This document shows positions 1 through 10,005 of a DNA stretch of 64,000 nt, piece after piece. This DNA comes from Sulfitobacter guttiformis (GTDB lineage Bacteria; Pseudomonadota; Alphaproteobacteria; Rhodobacterales; Rhodobacteraceae): positions 2,170,001 through 2,234,000 of the forward strand of contig NZ_RAQK01000001.1 in the NCBI RefSeq assembly GCF_003610455.1. The letters are read 5' to 3'. Every line of letters begins with the position of its first letter. Position 1 is the stretch's first letter. The position numbers were made by a program, and so were the translations under genes. Below the pieces are notes generated by a model, which was not told the origin of the DNA, made no database searches, and saw nothing but the letters and a program-made list of their open reading frames with translations.

Positions 1-2452
1 ACGCATCGCCAAGCGACAGATCCGGTGTCAGGCCGGCCGTCAACTCGACCGACCTGTTTTGGCCTTCGCGGTCCAGTTCTGGCGCAACTGCGCGTTCTTC
101 CAGTGTCACAAAACTCGACATTGGTACCATTTGACCGTTTGCCGATTGCACAAATATATTCTCGAGATCGCCTGGGTCATTGACCGGATTTGAGGTCGAG
201 AGCATCTGTACATTAAAACTTTTGTCCTTGATGAAAACCGAAGCAACGGTGCGCCCGTCGAGTAACGCCTGAAGGGCTTGACCTAGACCGGTAATGTCGA
301 TCTGCAAATCAGCCGCAAGGGCGCGATCGATCTGGACAAAAAGCTGCGGCTGCGTGCGCTCGTATTCAAGCCGGACCTGACCCATGCCGAGAGTTTCGTT
401 GAGGCGGTCCACCATAGTCTCGGCCACATCGGCCAACTGTTCATAGCTGTCTCCGGTGATCCCGAAGGCCAAACCGCGACCCGCGCCACGAATGCCCAGC
501 GAATTTGGCTGGATCGCAAAGGCACGCACACCGATTACGCTGCGCAGTTTGCCGTTGATTTCGGTCACAATCTCTTGCTGGCTGCGGTTGCGGTCCTTCC
601 ACTTGGCGAGCGTGAATACCATGAAGCCACGATTGTCCGCTCCGAACCCGCTTATCGAGAAGATGTTGGTCACCTCTCCGGCATCCTGAAGCGGGGTCAC
701 GAGGTCCTCGATCTGGCGCATTTTAGTCTGGGTATATTCCAGCGATACACCCTGCGGCGCGGTAACGCTCAAGAGGGCGACGGCGCGGTCTTCGGGCGGT
801 GTCAGTTCCTGCCGGATCGTTGTCGCCATTAGTATCGCTGTGACCATTACAAACGCAGAGGCGAGGATGATAACAAACGGGATTGCCAGCGCACCCCGCA
901 ATGTCACCTCATAGAAGTTCTGTATTTTTGTCCCCAGCCAGATCATCGGTCCTCGGGGATTTTCCTCGACGGGAGCGGTCAACAGACGGCTCGCCAGAAC
1001 AGGGCAAAGGCTGAGGGCAACGACCGAGGATAGCAGCACGGCCATTGCAAGGGTAAAGCCGAACTCGCGAAAGAGCCCGCCCGCCTGTCCTGGCAGAAAC
1101 GACAAAGGCACAAAAACAGCGGCTAGCGTCGCAGTCGTAGTGACAACGGCAAAAAATACCTGTGATGTGCCGTTCACAGCGGCGGCACGAGGGCCCATTC
1201 CTGCTGCACGCAGGCGAACGATGTTTTCAAGCACGACAATCGCATCATCGACCACCATACCTGTTGCCAGCACCAGTGCCAGAAGGGTCAGGATGTTGAT
1301 CGAAAAACCGGCCAGATAAATCGCAGCAAGGGTGCCGATCAGGGCAACAGGTAAAGTGAGAGTTGGGATCAATGTCGCGCGGATATTGCGCAGAAACACA
1401 AAAATTACTGCGACAACAATGGCGATAGCAAAGCCCAATGATTTGATGACCTCCTCGATGGAACCCGAGATGAAGGTCGCATCGTCCGAGGTCACGAAGA
1501 TATTGATGTCTTCGGGCAAGGTTTCGTTCAGTTGTGCGACGACTGCGCGAACATTCTTCGAAATTTCGAGCGTATTTGACGTGGCCTGACGGATGATGCC
1601 CATTCCCAAACCTTGCCGGCCGTTTGCCCTCAAAGCTGTCTCGCCACTAGCAGGGCCAAGGGTGACACGCGCCACATCACCGATCGTGACATCGGGTTTT
1701 ATCTCCAGCGCTTCAAACGCCTCCGGCGTTGCAACATTGGCGGTGGTGCGCACATTGATAGACTGCCTGCTGCCCGCCAGATCGCCAGCAGGAGCGTCAA
1801 ATGCCACACTCGACAGGGCGCGCTGCATATCGCCCAACGAAAGGCCGCGGCTGGCCAACTCGAGCTGGTTTATATCCACGCGAAAGATTGGTTCGCGGTC
1901 GCCATAGATCTGGAGATCGGCAACACCTTCGACAGAAATCAGGCGATCCTCGACGCGGTCCTGAACGATTTGTGTCAATTCCTGCGGCGATCTGCTGTCG
2001 GAGGTGACCGCGATCCGCATTACCGGTTGGGCATTGGCATCGGCTTTTACGATTTCGGGTTGGTCGGCGTCTTCAGGCAGCTGGTTCACGATACGTCCGA
2101 CAGCGTCCCGGATATCGGTGGCGGCCACGTCGATATCCACATTATCGTTGAACTCGACAGTGACCCGACTGCGCCCGAAGCGCGAATTCGATGAGATGCT
2201 GCGCACTCCTGAAACACGGCCAACAGCGCCCTCAATCCTGCCGGTCAACTCCTGATCGACCGATTCAGGTGATGCGCCGGAAAAAGGTGTTGTGATTGTT
2301 ACGACGGGCCTGTCTACATTAGGAAGTTCGCGGATTTCAGCCCCAAAAAGTGCTGCAAGACCCGCCAGTACGATCAGCGCATTCAACACAAACGCAAGGA
2401 TTGGACGGCGGACAAAAACCGCTGTCCCCGGTGCTGACGGTGCCGCACTCAT
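1..2452 (-). CDS. RND efflux transporter permease (HAE1/AcrB-like), 3' end cut by window edge
   Basis: This is the inner-membrane proton-driven pump subunit of a tripartite efflux system. Translation from the ATG at 2452 gives about 817 residues of an expected 1,030 or so before the left edge. The N-terminus has the family RRPILA-type start followed by TM1. The TM4 proton-relay pair is present as GMVVDDAIVV, with Asp at about residues 402-403, and the post-TM1 porter sequence with an SGASPE segment is typical. The start overlaps the stop of the upstream membrane-fusion gene by 4 nt (ATGA), so the two are translationally coupled. Substrate cannot be told. It is distinct in sequence from the second RND pump at 27125-30232. 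The missing C-terminus holds the TM10 lysine, so integrity there is unknown. Confidence 0.93.
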   Translation of the reverse strand, partial: MSAAPSAPGTAVFVRRPILAFVLNALIVLAGLAALFGAEIRELPNVDRPVVTITTPFSGASPESVDQELTGRIEGAVGRVSGVRSISSNSRFGRSRVTVEFNDNVDIDVAATDIRDAVGRIVNQLPEDADQPEIVKADANAQPVMRIAVTSDSRSPQELTQIVQDRVEDRLISVEGVADLQIYGDREPIFRVDINQLELASRGLSLGDMQRALSSVAFDAPAGDLAGSRQSINVRTTANVATPEAFEALEIKPDVTIGDVARVTLGPASGETALRANGRQGLGMGIIRQATSNTLEISKNVRAVVAQLNETLPEDINIFVTSDDATFISGSIEEVIKSLGFAIAIVVAVIFVFLRNIRATLIPTLTLPVALIGTLAAIYLAGFSINILTLLALVLATGMVVDDAIVVLENIVRLRAAGMGPRAAAVNGTSQVFFAVVTTTATLAAVFVPLSFLPGQAGGLFREFGFTLAMAVLLSSVVALSLCPVLASRLLTAPVEENPRGPMIWLGTKIQNFYEVTLRGALAIPFVIILASAFVMVTAILMATTIRQELTPPEDRAVALLSVTAPQGVSLEYTQTKMRQIEDLVTPLQDAGEVTNIFSISGFGADNRGFMVFTLAKWKDRNRSQQEIVTEINGKLRSVIGVRAFAIQPNSLGIRGAGRGLAFGITGDSYEQLADVAETMVDRLNETLGMGQVRLEYERTQPQLFVQIDRALAADLQIDITGLGQALQALLDGRTVASVFIKDKSFNVQMLSTSNPVNDPGDLENIFVQSANGQMVPMSSFVTLEERAVAPELDREGQNRSVELTAGLTPDLSLGDA

Positions 2453-3612
2453 GGCCGCTCTCCTGCGATCGCCGCCGAGGCCGAGGTATCGGGCGCAAGC
2501 ACGTTCACCTCGGCACCATTGCGCAGGGTCTGGACCCCTTCGGTCACAACCTGATCCCCCTGCGCAAGATTATCCGCCGCTACCAGAACTTCCGCGCTGT
2601 TGCGTTGCACGATTTCGACGGTGACTTGGGCTGCTTTTCCTTCCCGCACGACCCATACGAACGGACCCTCGCTTGACCACTGTACCGCCAATGGCGTGAT
2701 CGACAGAAGGCTTGCGCCAGGAAAGGACAGATTGACAGAAAATGCCATGCCAGCGCGCAAGAGATCAGTGTCATTTGCGACGCGTCCCTGCACCAACAAG
2801 GTCCGGCTGGCGCGATCAACAACAGTATCGATAGCGCTGATTTCGCCCGTTAGCGTTTTGTCAGGCAGCGCCAGCGGTGATACATCAAATGTCTGCCCGA
2901 CCTTTATATTGCTCACGGCACGTTCTGGAACGCGAAAATCGATTAGGATCTCTGAGCGATCCGTGATCGTCACAAGGACATCCTGCGCATTCACGCGGTC
3001 TCCTTGCTCAAGGTCGATAATTCCGACCCACCCTGAAATCGGGGCAGCGATCTGGCGCTGGGACAGCGCAAATTCGGCCTGTCGCACGGCAAGTTCGGCA
3101 CTGCGCAGGGCCAGTTCGGTCTCGCGCAGGCGGACTTCGGTGGTTGTCCCCAAAGCTTGCAGTTGTTTTATGCGAGCCTCCTCTGTGCGGGCATTGTCGA
3201 GCTGGATTCGCGCCTGCTCTAATGCGATCGTTTCTTCCTCATTCTGAAGTTTGACGATCACCGTGCCACTTTCCACGAATCCGCCTGAAGCCAGCGACAG
3301 GTCCGTGACAATCCCCACAGCACTCGAACGGACAGTGACAGACCTGCGCGCACGTCCGTCACCGATGGCGGTGATGCGATCCTCGCGGACCATCTCGCCG
3401 ACGGTTTCGGTAATCACGGTCGCTGCACCACTCCCGCCGGGGCGTCCACCACCCTGTTCGCCCTGCACGGGTTCGGCCCCCTCGACACCCAGCAGATCAA
3501 GGATCCCCAACCGCGCTAGAAGCGGCTGCGCAGCAGGCACATAAGTGATCCAGATGTAAAGTCCTGCGGCAACAACCACAAAAGACAGGACTATTTGACG
3601 AATGGCTTTCAT
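2449..3612 (-). CDS. Efflux RND periplasmic adaptor (membrane fusion protein)
   Basis: The 387-residue protein has an N-terminal membrane anchor or signal (about residues 7-25). It then shows the classic adaptor order: barrel-sandwich lipoyl half (GFVESGTVIVKL), a Gln/Leu/Arg-rich alpha hairpin (about 130-190), second lipoyl half (ISGWVGIIDLEQGDRV), beta-barrel and membrane-proximal domain. It links the RND permease downstream to an outer-membrane channel; no TolC-like gene is visible here. The gene is upstream of and overlaps the permease by 4 nt, so they form one leftward operon. Family assignment is firm, substrate unknown. Confidence 0.93.
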   Translation of the reverse strand: MKAIRQIVLSFVVVAAGLYIWITYVPAAQPLLARLGILDLLGVEGAEPVQGEQGGGRPGGSGAATVITETVGEMVREDRITAIGDGRARRSVTVRSSAVGIVTDLSLASGGFVESGTVIVKLQNEEETIALEQARIQLDNARTEEARIKQLQALGTTTEVRLRETELALRSAELAVRQAEFALSQRQIAAPISGWVGIIDLEQGDRVNAQDVLVTITDRSEILIDFRVPERAVSNIKVGQTFDVSPLALPDKTLTGEISAIDTVVDRASRTLLVQGRVANDTDLLRAGMAFSVNLSFPGASLLSITPLAVQWSSEGPFVWVVREGKAAQVTVEIVQRNSAEVLVAADNLAQGDQVVTEGVQTLRNGAEVNVLAPDTSASAAIAGERP

Positions 3613-3962
3613 GGGGCAAACTTTACGCTGGGTCAGACATTTAGAGTATCTAGTGCGTTGACCGAAATAACACGCAGAAAGTGATATTATCGGGCATCTC
3701 GGCTAGGCAAATACAGTGCCAAAACAGCTATTGATGTAAATTGTGGCGGCCAATGCACAACAATGTGAACAGTGCTTTACACGCAGATCATTGCTGATGG
3801 CTGCTGTGCGCAAAACCGGTGCAAGCCTCGGGGGCGTTTTGCAAAGATCCGTTTTACGAATAAGAGGCTCAAGCCACTTTTATCCGATGACCCCGCCTTA
3901 TGTCCTTTCACAAGGTGTCAGGACACACTAAGCATCGCTTTTTGGAAGTTCTAGGACGGGTT
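3613..3962. other. Divergent intergenic region without a gene
   Basis: These 350 bases separate the leftward efflux operon from the rightward yaeQ-like gene and must hold both promoters. No convincing ORF, repeat or RNA is visible. The open frame of the yaeQ-like gene extends upstream to 3900, but the extra residues do not belong to the family. Confidence 0.5.
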
Positions 3963-4511
3963 ATGGCGCAAAAAGCTACTATCTACAAAGTCGAGCTGTC
4001 CGTGTCTGACATGGACCGGAACTATTACGAGACACACAAACTCACCGTGGCCAAACACCCGTCCGAGACAGATGAGCGTCTCATGGTGCGCCTGGTAGCG
4101 TTTGCCTTGAATGCGACGGAACAACTCGAGTTGACAAAGGGTCTCTCGACAGACGACGAGCCCGATATTTGGCAAAAGAGTCTTAGTGACGAGCTTGAGC
4201 TGTGGGTCGCGCTTGGATTGCCGAGTGAAAAAGTCGTGCGCCAATCCTGCGGTAAATCGGACAGGGTCATCGTATATTGCTATGGTGGTAGACCTGCGGA
4301 GGTATGGTGGGACAAGATTAAAAACAGCACCACGCGTTTCGATAATCTGTCGGTGATCAATTTCTCTGAAAAAGAGACGATTGATTTGGCAAAGCTGGCG
4401 GGTCGCTCGATGCGGTTGCAGGTGAATATTCAGGATGAGGAAGTGATGGTCAGCGCGGATGACAGCATTGTTTATATGACGCCGCTCAAATGGAAAACTA
4501 TCGCTTCTTGA
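3963..4511 (+). CDS. YaeQ family protein
   Basis: The start at 3963 gives 182 residues, matching the roughly 180-residue YaeQ family. It begins MAQKATIYKVELSVSDMDR and keeps the family blocks ETDERLMVRLVAFAL, DEPDIWQK and LWVALGLPSEKVVRQSCGKSD. An SD-like GGACGGG lies just upstream. YaeQ proteins have a PD-(D/E)XK-like fold and are described as weak suppressors linked to transcription elongation in enterobacteria; the biochemical role is not settled. It stands alone between leftward genes. The imperfect GC-rich inverted repeat near 4531-4563 has no T-run, so no terminator is called. Confidence 0.9.
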   Translation: MAQKATIYKVELSVSDMDRNYYETHKLTVAKHPSETDERLMVRLVAFALNATEQLELTKGLSTDDEPDIWQKSLSDELELWVALGLPSEKVVRQSCGKSDRVIVYCYGGRPAEVWWDKIKNSTTRFDNLSVINFSEKETIDLAKLAGRSMRLQVNIQDEEVMVSADDSIVYMTPLKWKTIAS

Positions 4512-4593
4512 TTGGGCACTCTCTTGGGGGCTAACTCGGGCGCAGCATAGCGCCGCTCCCGAGCAACTTTGGTATTCCCCCTCCGATTGTGCG

Positions 4594-6378
4594 CTAAAGC
4601 GGGAAAAACACCGATATCGCCAGCACGGCCGTCACGCCGACGATGATGTTCATCGGCACTCCGATTTTGAGGAAGTCCGAAAAACGGTAGTTACCTGCAC
4701 CGTAAACCAGTGTGTTGGTTTGGTAGCCGATGGGGGTCGCAAAACTCGCGCTGGCCGCGAACATCACTGCCACAACAAATGGTCGGGGATCTACGCCTAG
4801 CTTTATCGCGAGCGAGACGACAATCGGTGTGAACACAACTGCCACTGCATTATTTGTGACGATCTCGGTCAGAATAGACCCCAAGGCATAGATGGCGACC
4901 AAGGTCAGGAAAGGCGGCATGCCCGTCAACCACGGCGCCAGTGCGCTTACAATCAGCTCCACTGCGCCGGTGGATTCAAGGCCTGCACCGATGATAAGCA
5001 TGGCGAAAATAAGGATCAGGATCGAGGCATCGATAGATCCCCATGCCTCGTCGGCATCAATGCAGCGCAACACTAATATGGCTGCGACGCCGACCAGTGC
5101 CAAAATCCCGATAGGCATAATATTCAATGCCGCAAGCCCAACAATTGAAATGAGCACAAGCACTGCGATAGGGGCCTGCCGCCGCCGGTAAGCCCGTCCC
5201 CCCGGCACCGAGACGGATACCACATCACCACTGTCGGTCAGGGCGTCAAAACCTTCTGGTGTCCCTTCCAGCAGAAGTTTGTCGGCAGCCCGCAACCGGA
5301 CGCTTGACAGATCGGCACCTGCAATGTGGCGAGGCCGGAAGGCGCCCAAAACACGTACGCCTGCGCGACGGCCAAGCGCGAGGTCCGCAATGCGGTGTCC
5401 GATGTTGGATTGCGACGGTGTCAGGATTGTCTCGACCACGCGCACCTCTGCGTCGGGTTCAAGCTCGACCGATCTGCGTAAACCTACCCGCAACCCTCCC
5501 TGCTCGGAAAACGTCAAAAGCTCGGATGTGCTCGCGATCACAATCAACGCATCGCCTTTCTGGACGGTCCATTGGGTCAGATCCTGCCGCTCGATCCGTC
5601 CACCGCGCCGCACGCCTGTCACTTTTACGCCGGGACGGGTAAATTCGGGAATCCGACCCAGCTGCATATCGGCCTGGGGGTAGTCTCCCAGAATGGTGAT
5701 TTCGGACAGATACTCGGTTTCGCTACTGTCATTTGCGCGGCCAGCAGACGTGCGGTCCGGCAAAAGATACTTGCCTAGAAACAGCATCGAAAGACCACCC
5801 ACAAGTGCGACCACGATGCCCACTGGCGCAATTTCGAAAATCGTAAACGGCTCAAGCCCGCTGTCGCGTGCGATCCCGTCCACCAGAATATTCGTCGAGG
5901 TGCCGATCAGCGTGCAAGTGCCGCCCAGAATGGCGGCATATGACAGCGGGATAAGCAACCGTGTCGGTGCAAGGTTGAGGCTGGCAGCAAGGCGCACCAC
6001 GATAGGTATCAAAACCAGAACCACAGGCGTATTATTCATAAATGCGGATGCCGCAATCGTCGCAAGGATGAAGATAAGGGTCGCAAAAACGGGTCGGTCT
6101 TTTGCCCGCCCGATCACAAGGTTCGCCATCGCATCTAGGACACCGGTGCGCACCAGCGCCCCTGACACTACAAACATGGCAGCGATGGTGATCGGGGCGG
6201 AGTTTGAGAAAACATCCATCACTTCGCCGGAGGGCACGAGCCCAAGCACGATAAAGAGGGCAGCAGCGCCGGATGCCGTTACCTCTGGCGGATATTTCTC
6301 CAGCATAAAAGCGATGAAGAGCATCGCGAGAATACCAAGCGCGATATAGGGCGCATTTAGAGTCACGAATTCGGTCAT
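4594..6378 (-). CDS. SLC13/DASS-type permease with two TrkA-C domains
   Basis: The 594-residue membrane protein has TM bundles at both ends (about residues 8-205 and 405-594) around a soluble stretch carrying RCK_C/TrkA-C-like repeats (about 220-380, for example GDALIVIASTSELLTF and DKLLLEGTPEGFDAL). Segments such as NNTPVVLVLIPIVVRLA and TNNAVAVVFTPIVVSLA are the paired Asn-rich motifs of the divalent anion:sodium symporter superfamily. The likely role is uptake of sulfate, a dicarboxylate or a similar anion, with the TrkA-C domains as regulators. It appears monocistronic; AGGAACC precedes the ATG. The substrate is not deducible from sequence. Confidence 0.88.
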   Translation of the reverse strand: MTEFVTLNAPYIALGILAMLFIAFMLEKYPPEVTASGAAALFIVLGLVPSGEVMDVFSNSAPITIAAMFVVSGALVRTGVLDAMANLVIGRAKDRPVFATLIFILATIAASAFMNNTPVVLVLIPIVVRLAASLNLAPTRLLIPLSYAAILGGTCTLIGTSTNILVDGIARDSGLEPFTIFEIAPVGIVVALVGGLSMLFLGKYLLPDRTSAGRANDSSETEYLSEITILGDYPQADMQLGRIPEFTRPGVKVTGVRRGGRIERQDLTQWTVQKGDALIVIASTSELLTFSEQGGLRVGLRRSVELEPDAEVRVVETILTPSQSNIGHRIADLALGRRAGVRVLGAFRPRHIAGADLSSVRLRAADKLLLEGTPEGFDALTDSGDVVSVSVPGGRAYRRRQAPIAVLVLISIVGLAALNIMPIGILALVGVAAILVLRCIDADEAWGSIDASILILIFAMLIIGAGLESTGAVELIVSALAPWLTGMPPFLTLVAIYALGSILTEIVTNNAVAVVFTPIVVSLAIKLGVDPRPFVVAVMFAASASFATPIGYQTNTLVYGAGNYRFSDFLKIGVPMNIIVGVTAVLAISVFFPL

Positions 6379-6717
6379 TTAGGGGTTCCTTGGAGCATCA
6401 TGCAATAAGTGAAGGCACTCTGGTGACCTCATTTAGGGGATGACTAAGTTCCGCACCACTATACTCCCCCGTTTGCGGGATTGTTCCAAAAATCTGCATG
6501 CTGTCGGTGCATTATGTATCGTCGCCGGCCGATTTCTTGTTTTTGCGTATTTTTTGCGAAAAATCAGGATCAGATATTCGATCTTGAGGCTGAAAAAAGC
6601 GGCTCAAGAAACGTGCCGGTCGACATCAGGTCAGCCTCGGCGCGAGAATCAAGCCATTACTATAATTGCGGGAACAAGTTATTCATTAGCTCCCCGTCGG
6701 GCGCAGGTGGCAGTGCC
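6379..6717. other. Intergenic region without a recognised feature
   Basis: These 339 bases lie between the SLC13 permease start and the 3' end of the FkbM methyltransferase gene, both leftward. They should contain the SLC13 promoter. Short open frames here have no family resemblance. No clear terminator was seen for the lipid operon. Confidence 0.4.
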
Positions 6718-7473
6718 TCAGGGTATGCCATTGTCCATGACGAGACGGGCGTAGATATCGCCTGAGTTAGCGCTCTCGGGAAGAGCTGCGATCTGTGCGC
6801 TGATCGCACCAGCATTGGTCCAGTTGGAATACACGAGGGTATGATCCTCTCCGAAGCTGAGGTTGAACTTATAATCACCCAGTCCGCTGAGCCGCGCGAT
6901 ACATTTATGTGCTACATCGCGCTGGATGGTCGTAAATTCGAAAGACAAAAGTGGCAGCGGCGCACTTAGGCCTGCCAGCACTTCGGCTTCATGCCCTTCC
7001 ACGTCGATTTTCACAAACCCAGGACTGCCATAGGTGGTGACCAATTGGTCAAGCGTTACAACGGGTGCAATATGCCGTGCATCCCACGTTTGCCCCTTCC
7101 ATCCCTGTGCGTTTTGCGCTGCTGCAATGAGATCTGGCGAAAGGGTCGAAATGGTGGGGTTTTCGCTATTGAGAAACATCTCCAACTCTCCCGCTACTGC
7201 GCCTACCGCCTGCGCGCGCAGCGTCGCCTGCGGGTTGCGCCCATGGATCAAACGCAATGCACGAAACACCCGGGGCTGTGGCTCCAGCGACACCACCGTT
7301 GCTCCGAGCCGGAGAAAGCTCGCTGTGCGGTCGCCCACATGCGCGCCGATGTCAAAAACCAGATCGCCTGAGCTCACAAAATGACTGTTCAGGCGGTCCA
7401 TCCGCTCTGTGCGCGCTAAGTCGCGGTAATAGACATCAAGGGAGCGGCCGATGCCACTTTTGCTATGGCGCAT
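6718..7473 (-). CDS. FkbM family methyltransferase
   Basis: The 251-residue protein has the SAM-binding motif I as VFDIGAHVGDRTASFLRLG (about residues 38-56), the acidic post-motif VVSLEPQP and the family signature FVKIDVEGHEAEVLAGL. FkbM enzymes O-methylate sugars, polyketides and other exported metabolites. It is the last gene of a leftward four-gene operon and overlaps the flippase-like gene by 11 nt, implying coupled translation and a shared product, perhaps methylation of a lipid- or glycan-linked group. Start ATG at 7473. The acceptor is unknown. Confidence 0.9.
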   Translation of the reverse strand: MRHSKSGIGRSLDVYYRDLARTERMDRLNSHFVSSGDLVFDIGAHVGDRTASFLRLGATVVSLEPQPRVFRALRLIHGRNPQATLRAQAVGAVAGELEMFLNSENPTISTLSPDLIAAAQNAQGWKGQTWDARHIAPVVTLDQLVTTYGSPGFVKIDVEGHEAEVLAGLSAPLPLLSFEFTTIQRDVAHKCIARLSGLGDYKFNLSFGEDHTLVYSNWTNAGAISAQIAALPESANSGDIYARLVMDNGIP

Positions 7474-8386
7474 TGTTTTCTCCTTTTGAGTGCGCTGTGG
7501 ATGTGAGCAGCAGTGGCACCAGCAGGCCGGGCAGGGTGGTCAGCAAAAAAACCGACCCGAAGGCGATGCTGGTGGCCAATCCCGAGGCTGCGGTGGCCCC
7601 CATTACCGGAAATAGCAGTGCAGCAGCCCCTTCGCGTAGACCCCAGCCTGCGACAGACAAGGGCAGCACCATTGCGAACAGGATGAGCGGCACAAGAACT
7701 GCGACAGCAACAGCGGGCATCGCTACGCCAAGGGCAAAGGCGCAACAGGCAAAAGCCGCAACATTGCAAAGGGCGGCGGTCACGCTGAGGACGATTTGCT
7801 GCAGGCGTACGCGTGGTGCCCAGACTGCATCGGCAAACTGCCGCGCAGCCCGCCGTACAATGGGCGCTAGTGCACCTGATGCTGCAAAAAATGCGGCTGC
7901 TATTCCCCCCACGAAAACCGCCTGTCCAACCCAATCCGGCCAGTTCAGACCGGTGGGCATCAGCAGTCCCGCACAGGCTCCGCAGGTCAGCACCGCCAAG
8001 AGACCAAGTTGCCCTGCGACCCTTTCGAATACCACTGCCTGCGCTGCCACGGCCAACCCCGCCTGACCTCGCGAGCGTAGCGCACGGCCCGCGTCGCCCA
8101 ATACCCCGCCCGGTAGTGACTGGTTCACGATCTGCGCCAGATAATATTCCTTTAGCGCCGAAAACACCGGTATGGCCAACCCCAGCTGTGCGGCGGTTAA
8201 CCGCCAGCGCTGGGCGGACAGAATTGTTTGGACGCTCAGCAAAATCGCTGCCGCAACCAGCCAGCGCGGATCGACGTGGCGCATCTGCTCGAGCGCGGTG
8301 CGCCCGTCTGCCGCGTGCCACAATAGCAAAGCCAACCCGACAAGCACTCCAATTTGCCCGCCTCGCCACAGTATTGCGCGTGTCAT
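7463..8386 (-). CDS. Lysylphosphatidylglycerol synthase TM-region / UPF0104-like flippase
   Basis: The 307-residue integral membrane protein has about eight hydrophobic helices. It shows the family landmarks ALKEYYLAQIVNQSLPGGVLGDAGRA (the N-S-x-x-P-G-G-x-x-G-D loop) and, near the C-terminus, PLSVAGWGLREGAA. These match the transmembrane half of MprF-like proteins and the AglD/UPF0104 family. They are thought to flip or handle lipids and lipid-linked sugars. No aminoacyl-transfer domain is attached. It overlaps the upstream alkaline-phosphatase-fold gene by 4 nt (ATGA). Role inferred: moving the lipid product of this operon across the membrane. Confidence 0.85.
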   Translation of the reverse strand: MTRAILWRGGQIGVLVGLALLLWHAADGRTALEQMRHVDPRWLVAAAILLSVQTILSAQRWRLTAAQLGLAIPVFSALKEYYLAQIVNQSLPGGVLGDAGRALRSRGQAGLAVAAQAVVFERVAGQLGLLAVLTCGACAGLLMPTGLNWPDWVGQAVFVGGIAAAFFAASGALAPIVRRAARQFADAVWAPRVRLQQIVLSVTAALCNVAAFACCAFALGVAMPAVAVAVLVPLILFAMVLPLSVAGWGLREGAAALLFPVMGATAASGLATSIAFGSVFLLTTLPGLLVPLLLTSTAHSKGENNAP

Positions 8387-10005
8387 TGCGTAGCTCCGCC
8401 GGACAGGCGCGACGAATATGCCGTTAGAATAGCATCACGTAGCGCATCCATCGGCGTCACCTTGCTATCCGCCGCTGGCAACAGCCCTGCATCGGGCGCA
8501 ACGACCGACAGGGCCGCCACCAGATGCGCAGGCCCTATTACATGCAGCGGGACGTGAGCACGACTGTCCAGTGCCACAAATTCCGCCGCCTGATGATCGC
8601 CGATCACAATCATCAAGGGCGGATCAGCTGCATGCAGAAGGGCATATTCAAACACTGCGCTCAGCGCGTAATCAATTGCCAAACTGTATTGCGCACGAAC
8701 GCGGTCACGGTCGCGCCAGACGACCTCGGGGCTATCGCCGGAGGTGGCAATCTCGTTGAAAACAGTCCCGTCGCCAAGTGCGTCCCAGTCAAGGATTTCC
8801 GGGATAGGTACCCATGGTGCATGCGATGTGGCAAGGGCAGTCTGGACAAAGCTGTGCCGGTTTTGCACAGGGTCGCGCACCAGCCTGTCGATGGCTGCGA
8901 GGGTAAACTGGTCAGGCATAGTGACCCAGTTAAAGGGCAAGCCGCGGTAGCCCAGATCAGCGGCGGGCAGGACGTCATCAAATCCCATGCGCGTGGCTTC
9001 GGGCCATTCCAGCGTTATCTGGGGCATTACCGCAGCGGTGCGAAAACCGTTGTTGGCTGCGTGGTGAAATAATGTCTGGCGCCCGCTGGCCAGTGCCGCG
9101 CCATACCGGACCTGATTGTCGATCCACATGCCATTGGCCAGTGTCGCATGCGACAGCCAGCTTTGACCGCCGCGGGTGGGTGCGCGCACAAACCCCGATT
9201 TCATCGCGACTCCTTGGGCGCTCAGCAAGCTCTCGTAGCGGGCCAGTGTGGCACGGTGGGTTTCGGCATAAAGCGGTGTATCGTGGCTGGTGCGCCCGTA
9301 ACTTTCCACGAACACGACGATCACATCGCGATCTATACGGTCGAGCAGATCGCGCGCGTCGCGAAAAGTATCCTCACGGACCTGCACCCGAAAGGCAGCG
9401 GTCTCGTCGATTGTGCGCCGGATGAGCGAGACACGCTCAACACCCACGCGTGCGGTAAACGCGGCACCTGGCGGATCGAACGGAAGAGGCCAGCCGCCCA
9501 TGCTCTTGCCGACCTGTGCGGCCATCAGTGTCCCGGCGATTACCGCAGGAAGCGCAAAGAGCCGCGCGCCCGGAACTGACAGTTGAGCCCAAGCGCCCAT
9601 GGCCCACCACAACACCGCGGTCACAATGATCATCCCTGTCACTGCCGCCAGCACCGCGAGCACAGCCATAACTACACCCATAGATCCTGCCAACAGTCGG
9701 ATGAACGCATCCACCAGCATCATATCAGCCACCGGATTGAACCCCCGCGACAGGGCATTAAAGCTTACCAGATCAGCGGTCTTGAGGATCACGATTAACG
9801 TAAGCCCCGCGACAAGGGTAGCGCGCAAAATCCGCCCGGCCTTGCTATCACCGACAGCTATAAGTGTGAAAATTAATGCGGGAAGTTCCAGCGGGAAAAG
9901 CCGCAGTGCGTCCCAAGTCATTGCTCCGGGATGGTTGGGCTGGATCATGACCAGAAACAAAACCACAGTAGCAAGGGCGAGCCGTGCTAGTAATCTGGGC
10001 TTCAT
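8383..10005 (-). CDS. Membrane-bound alkaline phosphatase / sulfatase-fold hydrolase or phosphotransferase
   Basis: From the ATG at 10005 the protein is 540 residues: about four to five N-terminal helices (residues 7-180), then a periplasmic domain. That domain opens VIVVFVESYG (metal ligand Glu) and carries PTRGGQSWLSHATLANG, ATSHAPW and MIVIGDHQ, the pattern of the LtaS/MdoB-type phosphoglycerol transferases in the alkaline phosphatase superfamily. It may move or cleave a phospho-head group on a lipid or glycan. The start was chosen because it overlaps the stop of the phosphatidyltransferase gene by 4 nt; an upstream in-frame start would add 18 residues unlike a signal. Exact chemistry is unknown. 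Confidence 0.85.
   Translation of the reverse strand: MKPRLLARLALATVVLFLVMIQPNHPGAMTWDALRLFPLELPALIFTLIAVGDSKAGRILRATLVAGLTLIVILKTADLVSFNALSRGFNPVADMMLVDAFIRLLAGSMGVVMAVLAVLAAVTGMIIVTAVLWWAMGAWAQLSVPGARLFALPAVIAGTLMAAQVGKSMGGWPLPFDPPGAAFTARVGVERVSLIRRTIDETAAFRVQVREDTFRDARDLLDRIDRDVIVVFVESYGRTSHDTPLYAETHRATLARYESLLSAQGVAMKSGFVRAPTRGGQSWLSHATLANGMWIDNQVRYGAALASGRQTLFHHAANNGFRTAAVMPQITLEWPEATRMGFDDVLPAADLGYRGLPFNWVTMPDQFTLAAIDRLVRDPVQNRHSFVQTALATSHAPWVPIPEILDWDALGDGTVFNEIATSGDSPEVVWRDRDRVRAQYSLAIDYALSAVFEYALLHAADPPLMIVIGDHQAAEFVALDSRAHVPLHVIGPAHLVAALSVVAPDAGLLPAADSKVTPMDALRDAILTAYSSRLSGGATQ

Noticed and set aside
4531..4563. GC-rich inverted repeat after the yaeQ-like gene as a terminator
   Set aside because: The stem is interrupted and there is no T-run.
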